A stretch of 64,000 nt of DNA from positions 120,660,331-120,724,330 of the forward strand of contig OX123183.2 of NCBI GenBank assembly GCA_944739405.2. Reading direction: 5' to 3'. This document shows, one piece after another, positions 34,928-46,701 of this stretch. How positions within the stretch are numbered: position 1 is the first letter of the stretch; each line of letters opens with the position of its first letter. The DNA comes from Euclidia mi (lineage: Eukaryota > Arthropoda > Insecta > Lepidoptera > Erebidae). The position numbers were made by a program, and so were the translations under genes. The notes under the pieces were generated by a model that was not told the DNA's origin, ran no database searches, and saw nothing but the letters and a program-made list of their open reading frames with translations.

Positions 34928-35074
34928 CCCGCAGAACATTTGGCAACGGATATCGTCCGTTTAATTTATTTGTAACTTCATCCTTTTTGCTTTTCGGTTG
35001 TGTGTTTTACATAGCTGCTTGGGAGTGGGAATAATTTTCTTTAAAATGTTAAAGTACTCACTTAAAGTAAATCT

Positions 35075-35192
35075 TTACCGCAAGGAACTTTACAAACAAT
35101 AAAATAGCGGAAACAAATAACACTAAGACTCAAAAGAACATTTCGTGGATGACACAAAATGTTGTCCGGTGTGAGGTTCGAACCCTTAAACC
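35075..35192 (-). mobile_element. SINE-D, degraded
   Basis: The minus strand shows gggttcgaacctcacacc (B box), gacaacattttgtgtcatcc and the actttacaaaca block of the D body. The head is cut where the Helitron starts. Confidence 0.5.
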
Positions 35193-35410
35193 TCTATATC
35201 TAATACTAATATATAAAGCTGAAGAGTTTGTTTGTTTGTTTGGTTGAACGCGCTATTCTCAGGAACTACTGGTCCGATTAGAAAAAATATTTTAGTGTTT
35301 GATAGGTCTTTTACCGAGGAAGGCTATAGGCTATATAACATCACGCTTTGAGCCCCGTGAGCGGAGCAGTAGCCTAAAATAACGCGGGTTTAACCGCGGG
35401 AATCATCTAG
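35193..35410 (+). mobile_element. Helitron-like element, copy 1
   Basis: The 5' part reads TCTATATC, then actaatatataaagctgaa and gagtttgtttgtttg. The middle has ctcaggaactactggtccga and gaggaaggctataggctata. The 3' end has a hairpin (gcgggtttaaccgc) ~10 bases before CTAG, followed by T. This is the widespread non-autonomous Helitron type of moths. A second copy lies at 49592-49794. Confidence 0.75.
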
Positions 35411-38400
35411 TTATACTATACTAGGCTATACTCACAGTAAAGTAACTGAATTTTTTCATGTCTCTTGAGATAACTATCGGAGACCCTGGAGAGGTCGCAA
35501 CAAAGCCCGATCGTCCGTAGAATAGAGTCACACTTACCTTCTCCGCCCAAAGTCTAGTGATGAAAGGATGAATTGGGTTTCTATCATGAATCATCTAGAA
35601 AACAGGACGTGATAGATCTTAAAAAGCAAGAATTTCATACAAAAATTTAATAAAAACATCTTCAGAGAAAAAGCGGTATCACCGGTAAAGTTTAAATCAT
35701 TTATACTTTTGTACATTCGCAGAAACAAGCCAAGACAGCGAACAATCCATCAATCAAAAGTGAACTCTTAATCGAAAGGTCGTGACTTCGAGTCTTAACC
35801 TACGCACTTAACTTTTTCCTTCTTTTTCGTACAATGACTAATGCTAGAGTTCTCTAAGTGTCTGAAATTGTCTGACTAGGCTTGAAATTTGACGGGAATT
35901 CAAAAGGAATTGATTCTCATCTTAAAAACAACTTTTGTTATATTTTCCTGTTTATTTGGTTTTTCAGTCTGTGTTGACAGCCTAGGAGAGGCCCATGTAC
36001 AGCAATTGGTATTTTTAAGCAAAGATGATTTAAAAACGAAACATTAAAATTTCTACTTTCAACATCCATCTTCTAAAAAAATTATACAAATACATAAAGT
36101 TTCCCTGTCATATCAAAATCACAATCACGACCAAACACAAAATGTATTTTCTTTTTTCTTTGGCTAATCTCCAAATTGATTGAAATATTTGATGTCATCA
36201 GGAGTGCCTTAGGCAGATTCTGCGCGTGCGCAACAACATAAGTTTCAATGATAGTTTGTTTATTTTTAAGAATGTGTTAGTTGTGATGCTTTTATTTATT
36301 TATGGTCCGTCAGTCAGTATTATTATGAATAAATAAACATCTTTAATTATCAAAAGCTTGTTCCCTATTACTTACAAAATATAAAATACACTTTAGAGAT
36401 GTAATGAGCTGTGCAAAACTTTAGTGATATACCTAATAGTGAGGCTCTATGTATTATTGTCTAAACCCTATGCCTTTTAGTCCAAAGAATATCAAAAATA
36501 TCCGCCGACTGGACCACGAAGGTCGGCAAAATATCCGAAACTCTTTATTTATGTATTATTCGTCACATTAACATATTAATATACGACGAACTCTTAGTCA
36601 TGAATCTGATAAACGTGCATTAACATAATCAGAGAACCTACTGATTACAACAAAAATTTCTATACGGTAGATATTAATTAATTAAATGTTCACGTCAACG
36701 GGATAGATACGACGAAATAGCAACAATCACAAGAAATTAGACCGAGTACATTGCCGGCTAATTGTGCACCGTTGTTAGTAGAATGCGTACGTAATGTTCA
36801 ATGGACGAGAAAGTCAACGATAGCATCAGCTTTGCGAGGATAAGATGAGAACACTAATTATGTTTCTATGGTGCGCTCGCAGGGAGGGGCACATTCCGCC
36901 GGAGCGTTGACCCCGACACACAGACCACCTTACAAGTAGACTATCAAAAATATAAATTGAAATATATATTAATGATTTCTATTAATTATCCAATGTGTAA
37001 TAAATTATATCAACTTATGAATTATGTGATTTTTTTGAGAAATGTAAAATTGGTATTAATTGTGATCAAAATGGCGCTTGCTCTAAAACTTCGTTAGGAT
37101 GATTTTTAATTAATATTTGGACTATTTGACAGCTGATCGGCAAATTGCTCTAGAATGATATCATTCGCATGTTAATTAACTAATGATAGTATTAAATGGT
37201 GAATGCGCTTCTAACTTTTTATATGTATTATTAAAAGCAATTCTCATCTTTATTATAAACCCGTGTAACCTTCTGAGAATACTTAATGAAGTTAATGACA
37301 GAACAGGAAAAATAATAAGAAATATACGTCAACTGCCGTGAAACGAAGTGAATATACAGACTAATAAATCAATGAATTCTACATCTGAAAGTGTTGAATT
37401 TAAGATATTTTTAAAAAGTGCTCACTTTTTATACATATTCATTAACACAGCAAAGCTTGTACATTGCGAAAAAATGCATACAGGTACTTAGTTCTGTATT
37501 TAAAATTCAATTCTGGAATGTATTTTTAACGGAATGTATTCATCATTTTAAATAACGAACATGTCCACAGAGTAACAAACGAGTTCATGACAAAACTTTT
37601 AAAATTTTCTAAATTATTTTGTTATAGCATAACTGCCAGTTATCATTAAACGTTTATCAGCCTTTTCAAGGCACCGCTAAACCTGGCTGACAGACAGTAA
37701 TATGACCTTATTTTTGCTTAAGATGCAGATAATCTTTGTAAGTATTTGACAATTTTACCGTTGTTTTCTTGTCATGATTAATAAAAATGTCTTGGAACAG
37801 TCCACACCGCCATTTGATTACAAAGTTGGCTGACCCAACTATATGTAGAAAATTGTTAAATATACTACAGGACAGCACTAGTGCGGATAATATTGTCAAT
37901 TTTTAAAAAGAACTCATTGAATATGACCTTTGAAATGAAGAACCAGGATCGTATCTTTAATGGATGCGCTATATCTATGCATCTATCCATCGACCCAAAC
38001 TTTTACTTATATTTATAGTAGAAGTACGTTACTACGTTTTACACACGTCCTGTCTTAATCACTGACGTTAATAAATCTATGGCGTAGCAGATGATATACA
38101 GTATCACGAGACGAAGCGCAAATGTGTTATCTATTTGAGACAAACTATACTACCTTTGAGTCTTGACGGGCACTGATGTGATTTTAAAATGTATTGACGT
38201 GTGTTGAAAGGCCCCTTTGTCTTGACTTAAATTTGGATGAATAAGACTTTCAAAGGAGTGACGCCTTTGTTTTTAGTCTTTAGAAACAATGTTGTCACGT
38301 ATAGATACGCAAATGATTTTTTTTCGGATTTCTAACGGTGTTCTGTTTTGTGTAGGAGATACTTTTCTATGCTTTTACTTTGCCTATAAGAACACATGCT

Positions 38401-38428
38401 GAATACGGCAATCCGTAATAAATAGTAT
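35411..38428. other. No gene seen; sparse repeats
   Basis: A worn tRNA-like B box lies near 35780 (gacttcgagtctt). A minute SINE-A head remnant lies at 36503-36525 (gactggaccacgaagg). Positions 36720-36915 are GC-richer and unique-looking. Nothing else is supportable. Confidence 0.35.
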
Positions 38429-38625
38429 ATTTTTATAGCCTCACGCCTGTATAGAAGGGGTAGGCAGAGGTGTAAATATTACACCCACATTTCGCCATGA
38501 ATTTGTAGGTCCCACGTTATAGGGGGCGAGCATATTACCGTTACCGGGCACATCACCAGACTCTGTGCTGCTACTGAGTACTCGGAAAAACCCAGTAACA
38601 CTTTGCCCGACCCGGGAATCGAACC
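38429..38625 (-). mobile_element. SINE-A, head truncated
   Basis: The minus-strand copy runs from the tail to gggttcgattcccggg and stops inside the B box, so most of the tRNA head is missing. The tail has lost ccccg from the tccccgaagggg block. Confidence 0.85.
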
Positions 38626-39336
38626 TTAGATATAGATAGTACTTTTTTATTTTATTTCTTTGATGCCTATCAAAATGACGCTATGCCACCTGATCCTAAG
38701 TGTACATGGCGTCCCATAGCAAAAGTCATCATGTCAATAGAATATTAATAATAATGGCATGATGACCTAGAGAAAAGCTTTTTGACGCCCCGCTAAAAGT
38801 TAAGTACCTTTTTTATTGTCTACCACAGTCTATGAATTTATATAGCAGTGGATGTATGAGCCAGAAGATAATTATGCTTTGGTCTCCATATTGCCACAGG
38901 AAAATAAAATTAGATAGACGCCACTATATTCAAAGGAGATAAAAAAACATAAAAACAAACCAACTATTTCTTTGTGTGAAAATCTCACAAACATAATTGT
39001 TCAATCCAACTATTGTTGCTGACTGTATATTTATATCTGTCTGCTGCCTTAAGAAAGCTAAGTCTCAGCGAAAATTATTTACGACTGTTGAAGTGATGGA
39101 AAAGCCTACTTACACACACATAGATATCCTAGTACTTTCTCCTATCATTCGTCGTCCATACGTACTCGTAAGTCATGTCTATGTGGGCAATGTGTGGGGT
39201 AATAGAATATACATTGTGGTATATTAAAAGATCGTTCGTATATGTGTGGCAAAAAATATATTTCTCTTTGTTGTTATAATATGCAGCGTAGTGTTTGAAA
39301 ATGGCTGTAAATATTTTAAAATAATTAAATTGCCTC
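38626..39336. other. No gene seen
   Basis: AT-rich DNA. The 76-codon ORF at 38997-39227 has no motif and no supporting context. Confidence 0.4.
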
Positions 39337-39525
39337 TAACTTTTCGAGATTATGTGTGTATTATAAATGTTAATTTTCACTGGCTTAATAATGTGCCCGG
39401 TAGATGGCAATAGGCTCGCCCAATATTACATCGGGACCGAAACATAACTGGCAAAAAGTGGGTGTGTAATACACCTCTGCCTACCCCTTCAGGGATAAAA
39501 AGCGTGAAGTTATGTTATGTTAAAT
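39337..39525 (+). mobile_element. SINE-B, 5'-truncated
   Basis: It starts at ctctaacttttcgagattat in the G-like block, passes the switch to tgtgcccgg and ends gcgtgaagttatgttatgtt. Confidence 0.85.
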
Positions 39526-39721
39526 TGCCTTTCTTGTTAACTACAGTAATTGTACTTAGGTTTTCCTATGGTCCTCAAAACGATTGTTATACTTTTTCTG
39601 AATAAGATTCTTCTCCAAAGTAATGATGATTGGCTGTAGTGAGAGTTACTTTCCATGTTTGATTCAGAAATAAAAGCTTACCATAGCAGGTCACTAGTCA
39701 GAGTAATAATCAACAAAATAC

Positions 39722-40099
39722 ATTCTCCTAGCATTATCCCAGTTTCAATCTGGTGTCCGGTTCCTAGTCTAACCGGATTTGGCTGAATATTAGCTTTTCC
39801 ACAGAGTGACTGCCTGTCTAACCTCCGCAACCCGAAGGGATACCCATATTCTATGGTTTAGACTAGTGTCAGTTTATTTAGAAGGTACTGACGCCCTATA
39901 ACGACTGTCAAAGATCTTCATGACAACCGGGACCGACGACGGCTTAACGTGCTCTCCGAGGCACGGGGCAAGCGATAATTTACAATTCAATACGCACATA
40001 ACTCCGAAAAGTCATTGGTGCGCGCCGTGTGGATTTGAACCCGATACCCTCTGCATGGCAGTCTGTTGGTATCTCCACTAGGCTATCGCTGCCTGCTAG
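39722..40099 (-). mobile_element. SINE-G, full length, with target duplication
   Basis: On the minus strand the head is gcagcgatagcctagtgg, the B box gggttcaaatcc, then gacttttcggagttatgtg and gtgcctcggagagcacg, ending gaaactgggataatgctagg. It is flanked by tcaacaaaatac at 39710-39721 and 40100-40111, a perfect 12-bp duplication, so both ends are defined. About 378 bp. Confidence 0.85.
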
Positions 40100-40589
40100 T
40101 CAACAAAATACGACGTTAATATAACCAAAACTAAAATCATTATGTAATACAATTCATAATTGGTGACGAATATTTGACCTTAACATCCATAATACTTTTG
40201 TAACTTATAATAATATTTCAGGAGATTACCGATGTAAAAAAACTATACATGTCTTTGCACGCAGCTTTGCGTGCATAAACTAGTAAGTTTTTTGTGTAAT
40301 TAATTATTTTGGGATGGATGTTTTTTTGTAGCAATTTTTTGGTCTGGTCATTCTTTATTAGTTTCTTTATTTCTGTAGTTCTATTTGTATACTAAAATGC
40401 TTATTTGATTGCTGTCTCAAGAAAAATAAGCTTATTATGTTTGTTAAGTCTGGGGTCGCCAACGCTAGGTTTCAACAAATGAATAAAATCAAAGTGTCAG
40501 TTCGTGGTACTAAAATATATGCTTTGATTACAAAAAATATATGCTAACATTCACGGTACGCAAAATATTAATAAGTAAAACTAAGTGCA

Positions 40590-40668
40590 GATAGGCTGGT
40601 AGAGAGAACGATAGACTGCTACAATGACGGTATCGGGTTCGAATCTACGGCGCGCATCAATGACTTTT
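40590..40668 (+). mobile_element. SINE-G head, worn
   Basis: gataggctggtagagag, gacggtatcgggttcgaatc and cggcgcgcatcaatgac match the G 5' end. The body is missing. Confidence 0.5.
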
Positions 40669-40716
40669 AATATAATATGTTCCAGCTTATATTCAAAACA
40701 TATGAATCTATTCACT

Positions 40717-40877
40717 GCTTCGTTGCTCTCGCGGCATAAATATGCGCATAGGATTGGAAGGTCTCGGGTTTGATTCCCGGGTCGAGAAAAGTGATATTGG
40801 GTTTTTCCGTTAGGAAATTCTCAGTAGCAGCACCCGTTAACCCGTTAACAACGTGCCTACCCGTTCGGGGATACAGG
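40717..40877 (+). mobile_element. SINE-C with internal deletion
   Basis: Head gcttcgttgctctcgcgg, B box gggtttgattcccggg and body up to cagtagcagcac, then a (cccgttaa) stretch, then a short piece of 3' module (ctacccgttcggggatacag). It is joined tail to tail to the next SINE. Confidence 0.75.
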
Positions 40878-41077
40878 TGTAATATTACACCCACATTTCG
40901 CCATGAATTTTTAAGTCCCACGTAATAGGGGGCGAGCCTATTGCCGTACCGGGCACATTACCAGACTCCGGGCTCCTACTTAGAATTCGGAAAAACCCAG
41001 TAGCATTTTTGCCCGACCCGGGAATCGAACTCGGGACCTCCGATCAACAATCGCTTACGCTATCCACCACGGAGGCA
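40878..41077 (-). mobile_element. SINE-A, 3'-truncated, inverted next to SINE-C
   Basis: The minus-strand copy runs from tgtaatattacaccc to the head at 41077. The outer tail (caggcgtgagtc) is absent because the plus-strand SINE-C tail takes its place. The head lacks a few bases (ctatccaccacggagg). Confidence 0.85.
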
Positions 41078-41794
41078 GACTCAGTTATATCTCATAATTC
41101 AACGCCTGCGTTAATATGATTTTAACAACCGCACCATTCGGGTATATCTCATAATATATAAGTATCCTATACATACCACTTCACGACAGCTTTCTTCATA
41201 GAAAGTTCTAATAGATTCTGATAGGCAGCCCTTACAGAATCTATTAAGTCTGAGCTATCATTATCTTGCACAGAAACATCAACTTCCACGCCCTGTTCCT
41301 AGCTAAATTGATTTTACAGATAGTACAGTATTATAAGTGGTCACAACTTAACTGTCGAGGTAAGGGTTGCAGGTTGCATAATAAAAAGGGTACATGATGA
41401 TGTCTGCACGGATGGCGAAGAGGCTACCTCGAAGGTCAAAAAATCGCAGTTGAATGTCGCACGGTTTTTGACATGGCATGCCATCACGAAACTGTCTGAA
41501 ATCTTATTTCGTTCATAACTCAAATAATAAACTCCCTAATAAACTATCTATTCTTTCGGTGAGTAGCAATTTCAAGGCGAAAAGTCAAATATTTTTTTAA
41601 ATATCTGTAAAAATATTTAGAGAAAGCATGTTTTTCAAATTAAAATTCTATGGAGCGAAAATCTTCCAATCGTGTATCTGTCTGAGCAGTCCCTAGATAA
41701 AGACCTGATAAATAATATATAAAATTATCACTTTGCTGGTGTGTCTCACTGCTGCAAAATCTGTAATCAAAAAGGCAACAAATATATTTTCGAG
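41078..41794. other. No gene or clear repeat seen
   Basis: AT-rich DNA with nothing I can support. Confidence 0.4.
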
Positions 41795-41950
41795 GTAGCG
41801 CCTTGGCAACTGTGCAGTTTGAGAATGCGTCGCGTGTGAGTTCGATCCCAAACCAGGACTGTATTGTGTGATTCGCAAAATGTGGTTTTGAGTCTAGGTG
41901 TACTTTGAGTCCGTTGATTAGATCCTTGTAACGTTATCCGTGATATATGA
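41795..41950 (+). mobile_element. Degraded D-like SINE
   Basis: A B-box-like gagttcgatcccaa, ttgtgtgattcgcaaaatg and gagtctaggtgtactttgag follow the D body with many changes. Confidence 0.4.
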
Positions 41951-41983
41951 CTTTAGATTGAGCGTTATCCTTTTAAACATTAA

Positions 41984-42214
41984 ATAATAATATTCTACCA
42001 CGTTCACCCAACACCATCTAGTCCCAAACTAAGCAGAAGCTTGTACTATGGGTACTAGATAATGGATAAACATACATATATACTTTTTGTTGTAAATACA
42101 CACATATTATACATAGAAACACCCAGATCAAGACAAACATCCATGTTCATGCACACAAATGTTTGACTTGAGCGGGAATCCAAGCCGCGAGCTTCGGAGT
42201 AGCAGTCGCTTACG
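41984..42214 (-). mobile_element. SINE-E, near full length
   Basis: The minus strand reads from (att)n and ctagtcccaaactaagcag through gaaacacccagatcaag to a worn head (gcttacgat). The B box is gattcccgctcaag-like. Confidence 0.8.
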
Positions 42215-42562
42215 ATAAAATTACCGATTTTAAATCATTGCAAATCCGTTGACAAAAAGGTACAGTATAAATTTTACATTAACGCACTTGAAGACATAAA
42301 CAAAATAATTATGAGGGGCATCAACCGAGCGTCGAACCTAATAACTTAGCATACAATCACAGCCATTTCAATGTGAATAAAGGACATTGTTTCTCGCCGC
42401 TGTAGAATTTTATTTACATATATGACAAATAAGCATATAAATCAGTTATAAGTAGGTACTTATATGAAGTTTTTAAGTAAGTAGTTTGTACTCAGGTTGA
42501 ACATTTTATTAGTGTAGCTGTTAGGGAATTCCTAGAAGCAGTGCGTAGTATGGAAATGTGGA

Positions 42563-42790
42563 ATATGGAATAAGATAGTTTTTAGTGGACATATTATGCG
42601 AAGAGATGATATGTATGTAGATGAGCAAGTGATGAATATGAAGGTAGAGGGATGGAAAGGCAGAGGGAGGCCAAGGAAAAGATGGATGGACTGTGTGAGG
42701 ATGGATATGAAAGAGAAAGGTGAAGATGATCAGATGACGGTTGACAGAAAAGAATGGAAGCGAAGGACGTACTGCGCCGACCCCAAATAG
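42563..42790 (+). pseudogene. LINE ORF2 C-terminal remnant
   Basis: The frame reads FSGHIMRRDDMYVDE, then GWKGRGRPRKRWMDCVRMDM, then KEWKRRTYCADPK and a stop. GHxMRR, GRGRPxxRWxDCVxxDM and a terminal W-x-CADPK are the signature ending of a class of LINE reverse-transcriptase ORFs. Only the last ~75 residues are present and nothing upstream continues the frame, so this is a 5'-truncated, dead copy. The aagatgatggaat tail follows. Confidence 0.8.
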
Positions 42791-43093
42791 ATTAGGACCA
42801 GGGCAAGAAGATGATGGAATAAGGATAGTTTCAAATTATGTGGGGCTACCGTTGTTATATGAGGTTTGTCCTTTATTACGTATGGTTGCCGCCACGTAGC
42901 GCTCAAAACCCATAAAATGTTAAAAACACTACTTCTGACTTCGTTTTTACATCTTTGTGCATTTCCTTTTTCTTACAGTTGCTGATATCCAATTTGAATT
43001 ACGCACTTAGGTTAGTTCCTGAAGCGATTCTTCAACAGTAATTACAAAAAAAAAATGTGAACAATAAAATATATGGTACAAATTGATGATACT

Positions 43094-43353
43094 GCCTCCG
43101 TGGTCCAGTGGATAGCGTATGCGACTGCTGGTTGGAGGTCGCGAGTTCGATTCCCGATCCGGGCAAAAGTGTTAAGTAATGGGTTTTTCCAAATTCTCAG
43201 TAGCAGCTTTGAGTCTGGTGATGTGCCCGGTAACGACAATAGGCTCGCCTCCTATTACGTGGGACCTAAAAAATTCATGGCGAAATGTGGGTGTAGTATT
43301 ACACCTCTGCCTACCCCTTCGGGGATACAGGCGTGAGTCTATATAAAAAAAAC
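43094..43353 (+). mobile_element. SINE-A, full length
   Basis: Head gcctccgtggtccagtgg at 43094, boxes, body, 3' module and an A-rich tail. ORFs on both strands across it are SINE translations. Confidence 0.92.
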
Positions 43354-44015
43354 ATGATTAATTCTGTTTGCTACGTGTAGGTATACGCATGGTTTACGAA
43401 TACTAACCACGCTAATAAAACAGTTTTAGCAGTTGTTTTTAACATGTTTATTTAATAAAAAAGAAAAACAGTTTCTTGAAAACCACATTCTATATTTAAA
43501 TTAAAAAACAAATAATACATCATACGCCGTTATATATAGAAAAAAACCTCATAATTTTATTTCTCGTTTTGAAAAAGACATTTTAATATATCACCTGCGC
43601 CATCTTAAAAAAGTACACGTAATTAAAAGTATTAAACCCGACTTATGGCGTTCTGATTAAAGATTGCTATAATACGAGTAAGCAAAAATATTGCGTGGCG
43701 ACTTAAATAAGTATATTATGTTGTTTTAAGATTGTGAACCAGAAATGGCGATAGGGTATTTTGGACCAGTAATGAGTGTATGTGTTAATTCAAAGTTTGA
43801 TTTGAAGGTGTGAAATAAGGCTTTTTGGAGGCTGCCGTGTCTCTGAAACACGAACTGGAATATATTAAGTTGGAGATTTCATCTCGGGAAGAATACTTTT
43901 ATGTCATTTTTAGTACTGTTTCTCGGAATACCTGAATTTATGGTCACTTTGTTTGTTTGTTTGTTTGATTGTTATGTTCTGAGGCGTGTGTGCTACTTAC
44001 CAATGTAACCATAGG
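43354..44015. other. No gene or clear repeat seen
   Basis: AT-rich DNA. A tttg repeat lies at 43951-43968. Confidence 0.4.
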
Positions 44016-44071
44016 AAGATTTGATTAGGTAGTAAGTAATTTATTACTTACCTACTACCTAATCAAATCTT
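44016..44071. repeat. Snap-back palindrome
   Basis: aagatttgattaggtagta on the left is matched by its complement on the right up to 44071. One arm carries a 4-base ggta-type insertion near the centre. Confidence 0.85.
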
Positions 44072-44082
44072 GATATGATAGG

Positions 44083-44256
44083 CAGTGCCGCGCCGACCCA
44101 ATCCAGCGCCTGTGTGCGAAATCCATGAAGCACCTTTTGCGTACTCTTTCGAAAGCAATTTTAATAATTAAGGCTGGAATTTCACCCGTTGCGCGGTTTC
44201 TTGCCCTGGCGCCTGTGTGCGTCGCACACATCGCACATAGGGGCGGCTCGGCCCTG
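44083..44256. mobile_element. hAT MITE, 174 bp, with 8-bp target duplication
   Basis: The ends are CAGTGCCGCGCCGACCC on the left and the complement of CAGGGCCGAGCCGCCCC on the right, matching at 13 of 17 positions. The perfect 8-bp repeat atgatagg flanks it (44075-44082 and 44257-44264). Inside, gcgcctgtgtgcg occurs twice in the same orientation. The ORF at 44125 reads across it and out, so I do not call it. Confidence 0.82.
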
Positions 44257-44446
44257 ATGATAGGTAAGAAATTTAGGGTAAGTATGTATTATACAGCGTG
44301 TTCAATTGTAATATTTTAGTAGGTATTCAGATCAATAATTTATTTGTTTCTATAACATATCTGCCATGATCATAACTGTTAGTAAATTCCTTCGGAGTTT
44401 GGCATTAAGCCGAAAAGTATATGTAAGTAAGTGGTTTTATCATCAT

Positions 44447-44697
44447 GCCTCCGTAGTCCAGTGGATAGCGTATGCGACTGCTAATCGGAGGTCCCGGGTT
44501 CGATTCCTGGGTCGGCTAAAAGTGTTACTGGGTTTTTCTGAATACTCAGTAGCAGCCCGGAGTCTGGTGATGTGCCCGGTAACGGCAATAGGCTCGCCCC
44601 CTATTACGTGGAACTTAAAAATTCATGGCGAAATGTGGGTGTAATATTACACCTCTGCCTACCCCTTCGGGGATACAGGCGTGAGTCTATAAAAACA
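44447..44697 (+). mobile_element. SINE-A, full length, with target duplication
   Basis: A well-preserved copy from gcctccgtagtccagtgg to the A tail, flanked by tatcatcat at 44438-44446 and 44699-44707. Confidence 0.92.
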
Positions 44698-44707
44698 ATA
44701 TCATCAT

Positions 44708-45267
44708 TTCATATAGCCTAATAATGTTGTTGTCATTTAAAAATGTATTTATACCAGGACATGCTAACGAAATTATTCAATCAAATCTTTTTTACAATCT
44801 CATGTCTATACATAGTCTACGTGTTATAAAAACTAAATCAATTTCGCAGCCTTTTGTGTCTATCAGAAATATCGTTACACCTAACTGGTCATAGATATCT
44901 ATCAACATTGTCTATGAATAGACTTGCATTTTAAACTCGTCATTCTTCCTATCATTATGGACGATATGAAAAATAAAAAACTTCAGCTTATTCATCTATG
45001 ATCTCGATAATATAATTTTGATGCATTTATTTTGATATCATAAAAAGTTAGGTTTAATAAAGTTTAATACGCCAGAAATATTTCTTTCAGTCATTATGAA
45101 ACACATCTATTATAATTTTATAGTTAAGTATTTCTCTGCTGTTTTGAATAGGTACCTAGGTATTTTATTTGCTAATTAGACAAAGTCGGCCATGGCTGAC
45201 TTTGCTGGCACCTCTGCTTATGCCTAATCAGCTATGATGAAGATAGTTTCATATCTGCCTTATTAGA
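44708..45267. other. No gene or clear repeat seen
   Basis: AT-rich DNA. An imperfect inverted repeat, caaagtcggccatggctgac, lies at 45181-45200. Confidence 0.35.
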
Positions 45268-45541
45268 CGACCGGTTGGCGCCGCGGGAGTGTAAGCGACT
45301 GCTACGCCGAAGGTCGCGGGTTCGATTCCCGCTCAAGTTTTGTAAGCTCAACATTTGTATGCATGAATATGGATGTTTGTCTTGGTCTGGGTGTTTCTAT
45401 GTATAATATGTATGTATTTCCAAAAAAAGAGTACTTATATAAGTATGTTTATCTATTATCTAGTACCCATAGTACAAGCTACTGCTTAGTTTGGGACCAG
45501 AGGGTGTTGTGTGAATGTGGTAGAATATTATTATTATTATA
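45268..45541 (+). mobile_element. SINE-E, full length
   Basis: Head cgaccggttggcgccgcg, B box gggttcgattcccgc, body with gtctgggtgtttctatg and ttatctagtacccatag, then gtggtagaat and (att)n. This is the best E copy in the window. Confidence 0.88.
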
Positions 45542-46688
45542 AACAATAAGCGTGAATTGTTTCGCCAGACAAGAAAAATGATTGTTGTAGTATAATATCA
45601 ATCGCATATATTCGAAAATATAAAAAAACAGTTGATTGTTGCGACAGCCAATGGGCAATAAAATAATGCATTATATTGATATATTTTTATAGTCTCCTTC
45701 CCTACTATATTTGAATATCATAGATAACTAGTGAACTAAATACTTCCTCTATGCAAACATCAACAGTATTGCCAATTCCCGATGTGCGGTAGCGTGTAGC
45801 CTGCTCGGCTGTCTGTTTCTAGCAATCGTATTTCATGTGAAATCTTAAATGATCGGCCTCTTTGACGGCGTGATAACCAGTCTATTTGTACTTATCTGAT
45901 TTTACTAATTTCAAATTATTGCACGCATTATGTTGTATGCAGTTATTAGCCCATCCGTTTAATTATAAAAGCAAAGATTATAAATAACTAAGGCAGGTTT
46001 TCTTACAACGTACGTAGGTATGATGTACCTTTTTTACTTACTGCTGCTACTAGTTAATTAAGAATAATTAACTGACATGTATTGTAGGTTTGTTTTAGTA
46101 TGGTATACTGGTTTCAAAAAGATTGTATTTTATTCAGGTAATTGGCGTTTCAGTTTCAATTTGGACAGAAAGAGCCTTTCAAATGTTCGAGGAAACGAAA
46201 TGAATCTTCATTTATTTTCCTTTAAAATAATTGTTGTCTATTTATTGTGCTAAACTTTCTGTAATTGTCAATTGCTCCGTTTTCCGGTACGTTTAAGGAA
46301 TCGGTCAGGATGTATGCTATGAAGATACGAGTATATGCCATTGAAAAATATCTTTGAATAGAATAAAAAACACGCTATCCAATCCGGAAATTGAACTGTG
46401 GATTTATCAATCGCTTAGCACCGTACACTTAAGTTACTGAGCTCTAGATGTACGCAAAAACTAAGTACTGTTATCAAAAAATCTATAAAATGGTTCCCGA
46501 TACGACAGTTGCACAACGGGTAGGACAATTTATATCTATCTACTTACTTCTCAAAGAGTTTTTTTTGGTTAGCCTGCATTCCAACTACTGTAAGTATACC
46601 TTGTATAGTTAAGTTCAGCAGCAGTGATCATTGAAGCCAAAGAGTTTTGACATGTGTGAAGTTTCGAGGAAAATTACACAGCCTTGGA
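45542..46688. other. No gene seen
   Basis: AT-rich DNA. A worn minus-strand tRNA-like segment lies at about 46377-46445. Confidence 0.35.
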
Positions 46689-46701
46689 ACCCGCAACGAA
46701 T

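Noticed and set aside
36720..36915. GC-richer stretch as a conserved element or exon
   Set aside because: No ORF, paired ends or motif that I could support. Left as unexplained.
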